From: Deltaproteobacteria bacterium
GTDB lineage: Bacteria > Desulfobacterota > Desulfuromonadia > Desulfuromonadales > BM103
Assembly: GCA_024636215.1 (NCBI GenBank)
Contig: JAGXHL010000092.1
Location: forward strand, 76,713-140,712
Direction of reading: 5' to 3'
Length of the DNA: 64,000 bases
The notes below the pieces were generated by a model, which worked only from the letters and a program-made list of their open reading frames with translations, was not told the origin of the DNA and did no database searches. Made by a program: the position numbers and the translations under genes. This document shows, in pieces, positions 62,432 to 64,000 of the stretch (the first letter of the stretch is position 1; each line of letters opens with the position of its first letter).

Positions 62432-63805
62432 TTAACCTTCCTTGAGCGGCAACTGCAGCTCAAAACGTGTCCCTGATGAAAAACGCGAACTCATCCAGGC
62501 AGCCTGTCCTCCAATGGCACGAGCTCGCTCCCGAATATTATGAATTCCCCGGCCACCACTCGCTGTCGGCAGTTGCGGAGCATAATCAAAGCCTCGCCCG
62601 TTGTCCTCAACGACGACAATTAGGGTCTCGCCACGCAGAGTCATGCCAACTTCCAACTGATTGGCTTGAGCGTGACGCAGGACATTGTTAATAGCTTCGG
62701 CAACAATCCGGTAGATGGTAACCTGAGTCAGACGCGGCAACTTGAGCGCCGTAATTTCATCACCTGCCATGAAATGGTAGGTCGGCGCGCCGGCAGCTTC
62801 GCAGACCTTGTCGAGCAAGGACTCAACCGCCGCGGGCAGACCGAGGATATCAAGCGTCTGTGGATGCAGGTTATCCATAACCACACGCAGATTGGTCATG
62901 GCTTTTTGCAGATCAGTCTCGATCGACAGGACCTCTTCAGTAGAGCAGGACCCCTTACGTAGATTTTCAATCTTTCTACGCACAGCCGAGAGCTCGGCAA
63001 GGGTCTGATCATGAATGTCCATGGCGATGCGGCGACGTTCCTCTTCGGCACCCTCAAGCAGTTTTTCCGCCGACACCACGCGGATCAGCTGGTCCGTCAT
63101 CTGGTTGATGGAAACTGCGAGTTCGTCAAGTTCATCGCGCACCCTGTCCGGAGCAGGTGGCGGCACAAAATCGCCAGCGGTAATGCGCGCGGCACTTTCC
63201 GAAAGCACCTGAATACGGTTTAAAATGTGGCGGGCAAAGGCAAGAGAAAAAAAGATGCCGATCAGAATGGCAAAGCCGAGGACGACAATCGTAACAAAGG
63301 TTGTCTGGGCAACCAGGGATTCAATATCTTCACGGTGCAGAGCCCCCAGATCCTGGCGCTCCTGGTTCAGCGAGTCAAGCTGCTTCTTGATGTGAGGCCT
63401 CAGCGATCGCAGGGTCCTCTCAAAATCGTCCAGCTGCAGTCCGTGCTCCGGATTCAGGTCGAGAACACTTTGCCGCAACAGTCCGGTGTCAGAGACTTCC
63501 AGCAAGTCGGTTTCGAGCAGGCGATCAAAAGAAACGGCAAGATGTTCGTAGAGATTCGAGAGCTGCTCGACGTCCTTGGCACCCGGCACTGAGGATTGAG
63601 TTAGTAGACCAATCACACTCTGCATGCGCTGCGCAGCCATATCCGCTTCCGCCAACGAAATAAAAGCGGTTTTGAGATTATTGGCCTGCTGCCTTTTGAC
63701 CGACAAATTCCAGTAGGTGTACTGCAGAAAGCAGAGCAACAGCGTCATAAGGCAGAGGACAGCCGCTGGCGCCATGATGATCTGATGTTTCAGTGCAAGT
63801 CTCAT
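62432..63805 (-). CDS. membrane histidine kinase, HisKA_3 (NarX-like) type
   Basis: 457 residues from ATG at 63805. Two membrane helices (about 8-30 and 168-190) flank a ~135-residue periplasmic sensor without recognisable ligand motifs. A HAMP segment lies at about 190-245. The phospho-acceptor is H265 in RRRIAMDIHDQTLAEL, followed by a HATPase_c domain (NNVLRHAQANQLEVGM; VEDNGRGFDY; GGRGIHNIRERA). It phosphorylates the response regulator encoded downstream. The signal is unknown. Confidence 0.9.
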   Translation of the reverse strand: MRLALKHQIIMAPAAVLCLMTLLLCFLQYTYWNLSVKRQQANNLKTAFISLAEADMAAQRMQSVIGLLTQSSVPGAKDVEQLSNLYEHLAVSFDRLLETDLLEVSDTGLLRQSVLDLNPEHGLQLDDFERTLRSLRPHIKKQLDSLNQERQDLGALHREDIESLVAQTTFVTIVVLGFAILIGIFFSLAFARHILNRIQVLSESAARITAGDFVPPPAPDRVRDELDELAVSINQMTDQLIRVVSAEKLLEGAEEERRRIAMDIHDQTLAELSAVRRKIENLRKGSCSTEEVLSIETDLQKAMTNLRVVMDNLHPQTLDILGLPAAVESLLDKVCEAAGAPTYHFMAGDEITALKLPRLTQVTIYRIVAEAINNVLRHAQANQLEVGMTLRGETLIVVVEDNGRGFDYAPQLPTASGGRGIHNIRERARAIGGQAAWMSSRFSSGTRFELQLPLKEG

Positions 63806-63838
63806 AGGTCAGAAAATACCACAGAAATTCCATCTGAA

Positions 63839-63858
63839 CACTGTGCAAACGCACAGTG
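63839..63858. repeat. perfect 8-bp-arm palindrome
   Basis: CACTGTGC-AAAC-GCACAGTG, upstream of the histidine kinase gene and directly before the family A repeat. It could be a regulator site or part of the insertion junction. Confidence 0.5.
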
Positions 63859-63860
63859 CC

Positions 63861-64000
63861 TAGCAGTCTGTCGGACTATACGGGCCGAAGCGAAAATTTG
63901 GATGTTTGAGAACAGATTTTAGCTCATTTGCAGGTTCATAGCCGTAGCTATGGACCAAAAAGGAGCTGAAATATGGGCCAAACAGCCGAATTTGCAGCCG
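63861..64000 (+). mobile_element. MITE-like dispersed repeat family A, copy 3 (cut by the window end)
   Basis: It begins with the terminal repeat TAGCAGTCTGTCGGACTATA and matches the reverse complement of 8395-8561 with only scattered differences. The right end lies beyond the window. Confidence 0.8.

Overview
The window looks like the chromosome of an anaerobic desulfuromonad (Desulfuromonas / Geobacter / Pelobacter-like deltaproteobacterium). This is inferred from gene content, not from a database search: lactate oxidation by Lut and Glc type iron-sulfur enzymes, a sigma-54 regulated ketone-body module, a REP-associated transposase with a DnaA-like C-terminus, a selenoprotein peroxiredoxin, and a receiver/J-like/TPR protein. 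About 55 protein genes are supported. No rRNA, tRNA or CRISPR array was seen.

Layout. 1-3.5 kb: a truncated REP-associated transposase, an internally deleted relative of it, then an exported DUF6448 protein divergent from an ECF sigma factor with a membrane partner. 3.6-9 kb: small envelope proteins, a b-type heme reductase with a c-type cytochrome, a gene broken by one amber codon, and several dispersed repeats. 9.4-18.5 kb: a small MscS channel, a diguanylate cyclase, a YcjX/YcjF pair, an exported peptidoglycan-binding protein, a single-domain response regulator, a lysine-2,3-aminomutase-like radical SAM enzyme and ribosomal protein S21. 19-26.5 kb: YitT, KatG, WrbA, a zinc-ribbon membrane protein and a TylF-like methyltransferase. 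26.5-34.3 kb: an InaA-type kinase, then a co-directional RimB-like protease, RimK, AstE/AspA-like deacylase, CorA and large MscS, converging on a Sec-containing peroxiredoxin. 34.4-44.5 kb: housekeeping and envelope genes (an SDR, DUF523/DUF1722, a glycosyltransferase, PlsY, MltG, a pseudo-receiver protein and an ATP-grasp-like protein).

44.5-61.5 kb is one metabolic island. A fused LutB-LutA and LutC (minus strand) face a plus-strand series: thiolase, fused 3-oxoacid CoA-transferase, 3-hydroxybutyrate dehydrogenase, a sigma-54 activator, a TRAP transporter (P, Q, M), a universal stress protein, GlcD and GlcF. Cardiolipin synthase and a FadR-type GntR regulator follow on the minus strand. A palindrome of the form TTGGTATGACCA(A/G)T occurs in front of lutC, in front of the TRAP gene and in front of the GntR gene, so the GntR protein probably controls both lactate arms and itself. 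The thiolase operon instead has a sigma-54 promoter with an upstream array of TGANTCA heptamers. The window ends with a NarX/NarL-like two-component pair.

The most notable items are: the selenoprotein peroxiredoxin with a clear bSECIS hairpin, which standard gene calling would split in two; four families of dispersed repeats, two of which sit at or across the 3' ends of genes; the three-site GntR operator set; and the TGANTCA/sigma-54 control region.
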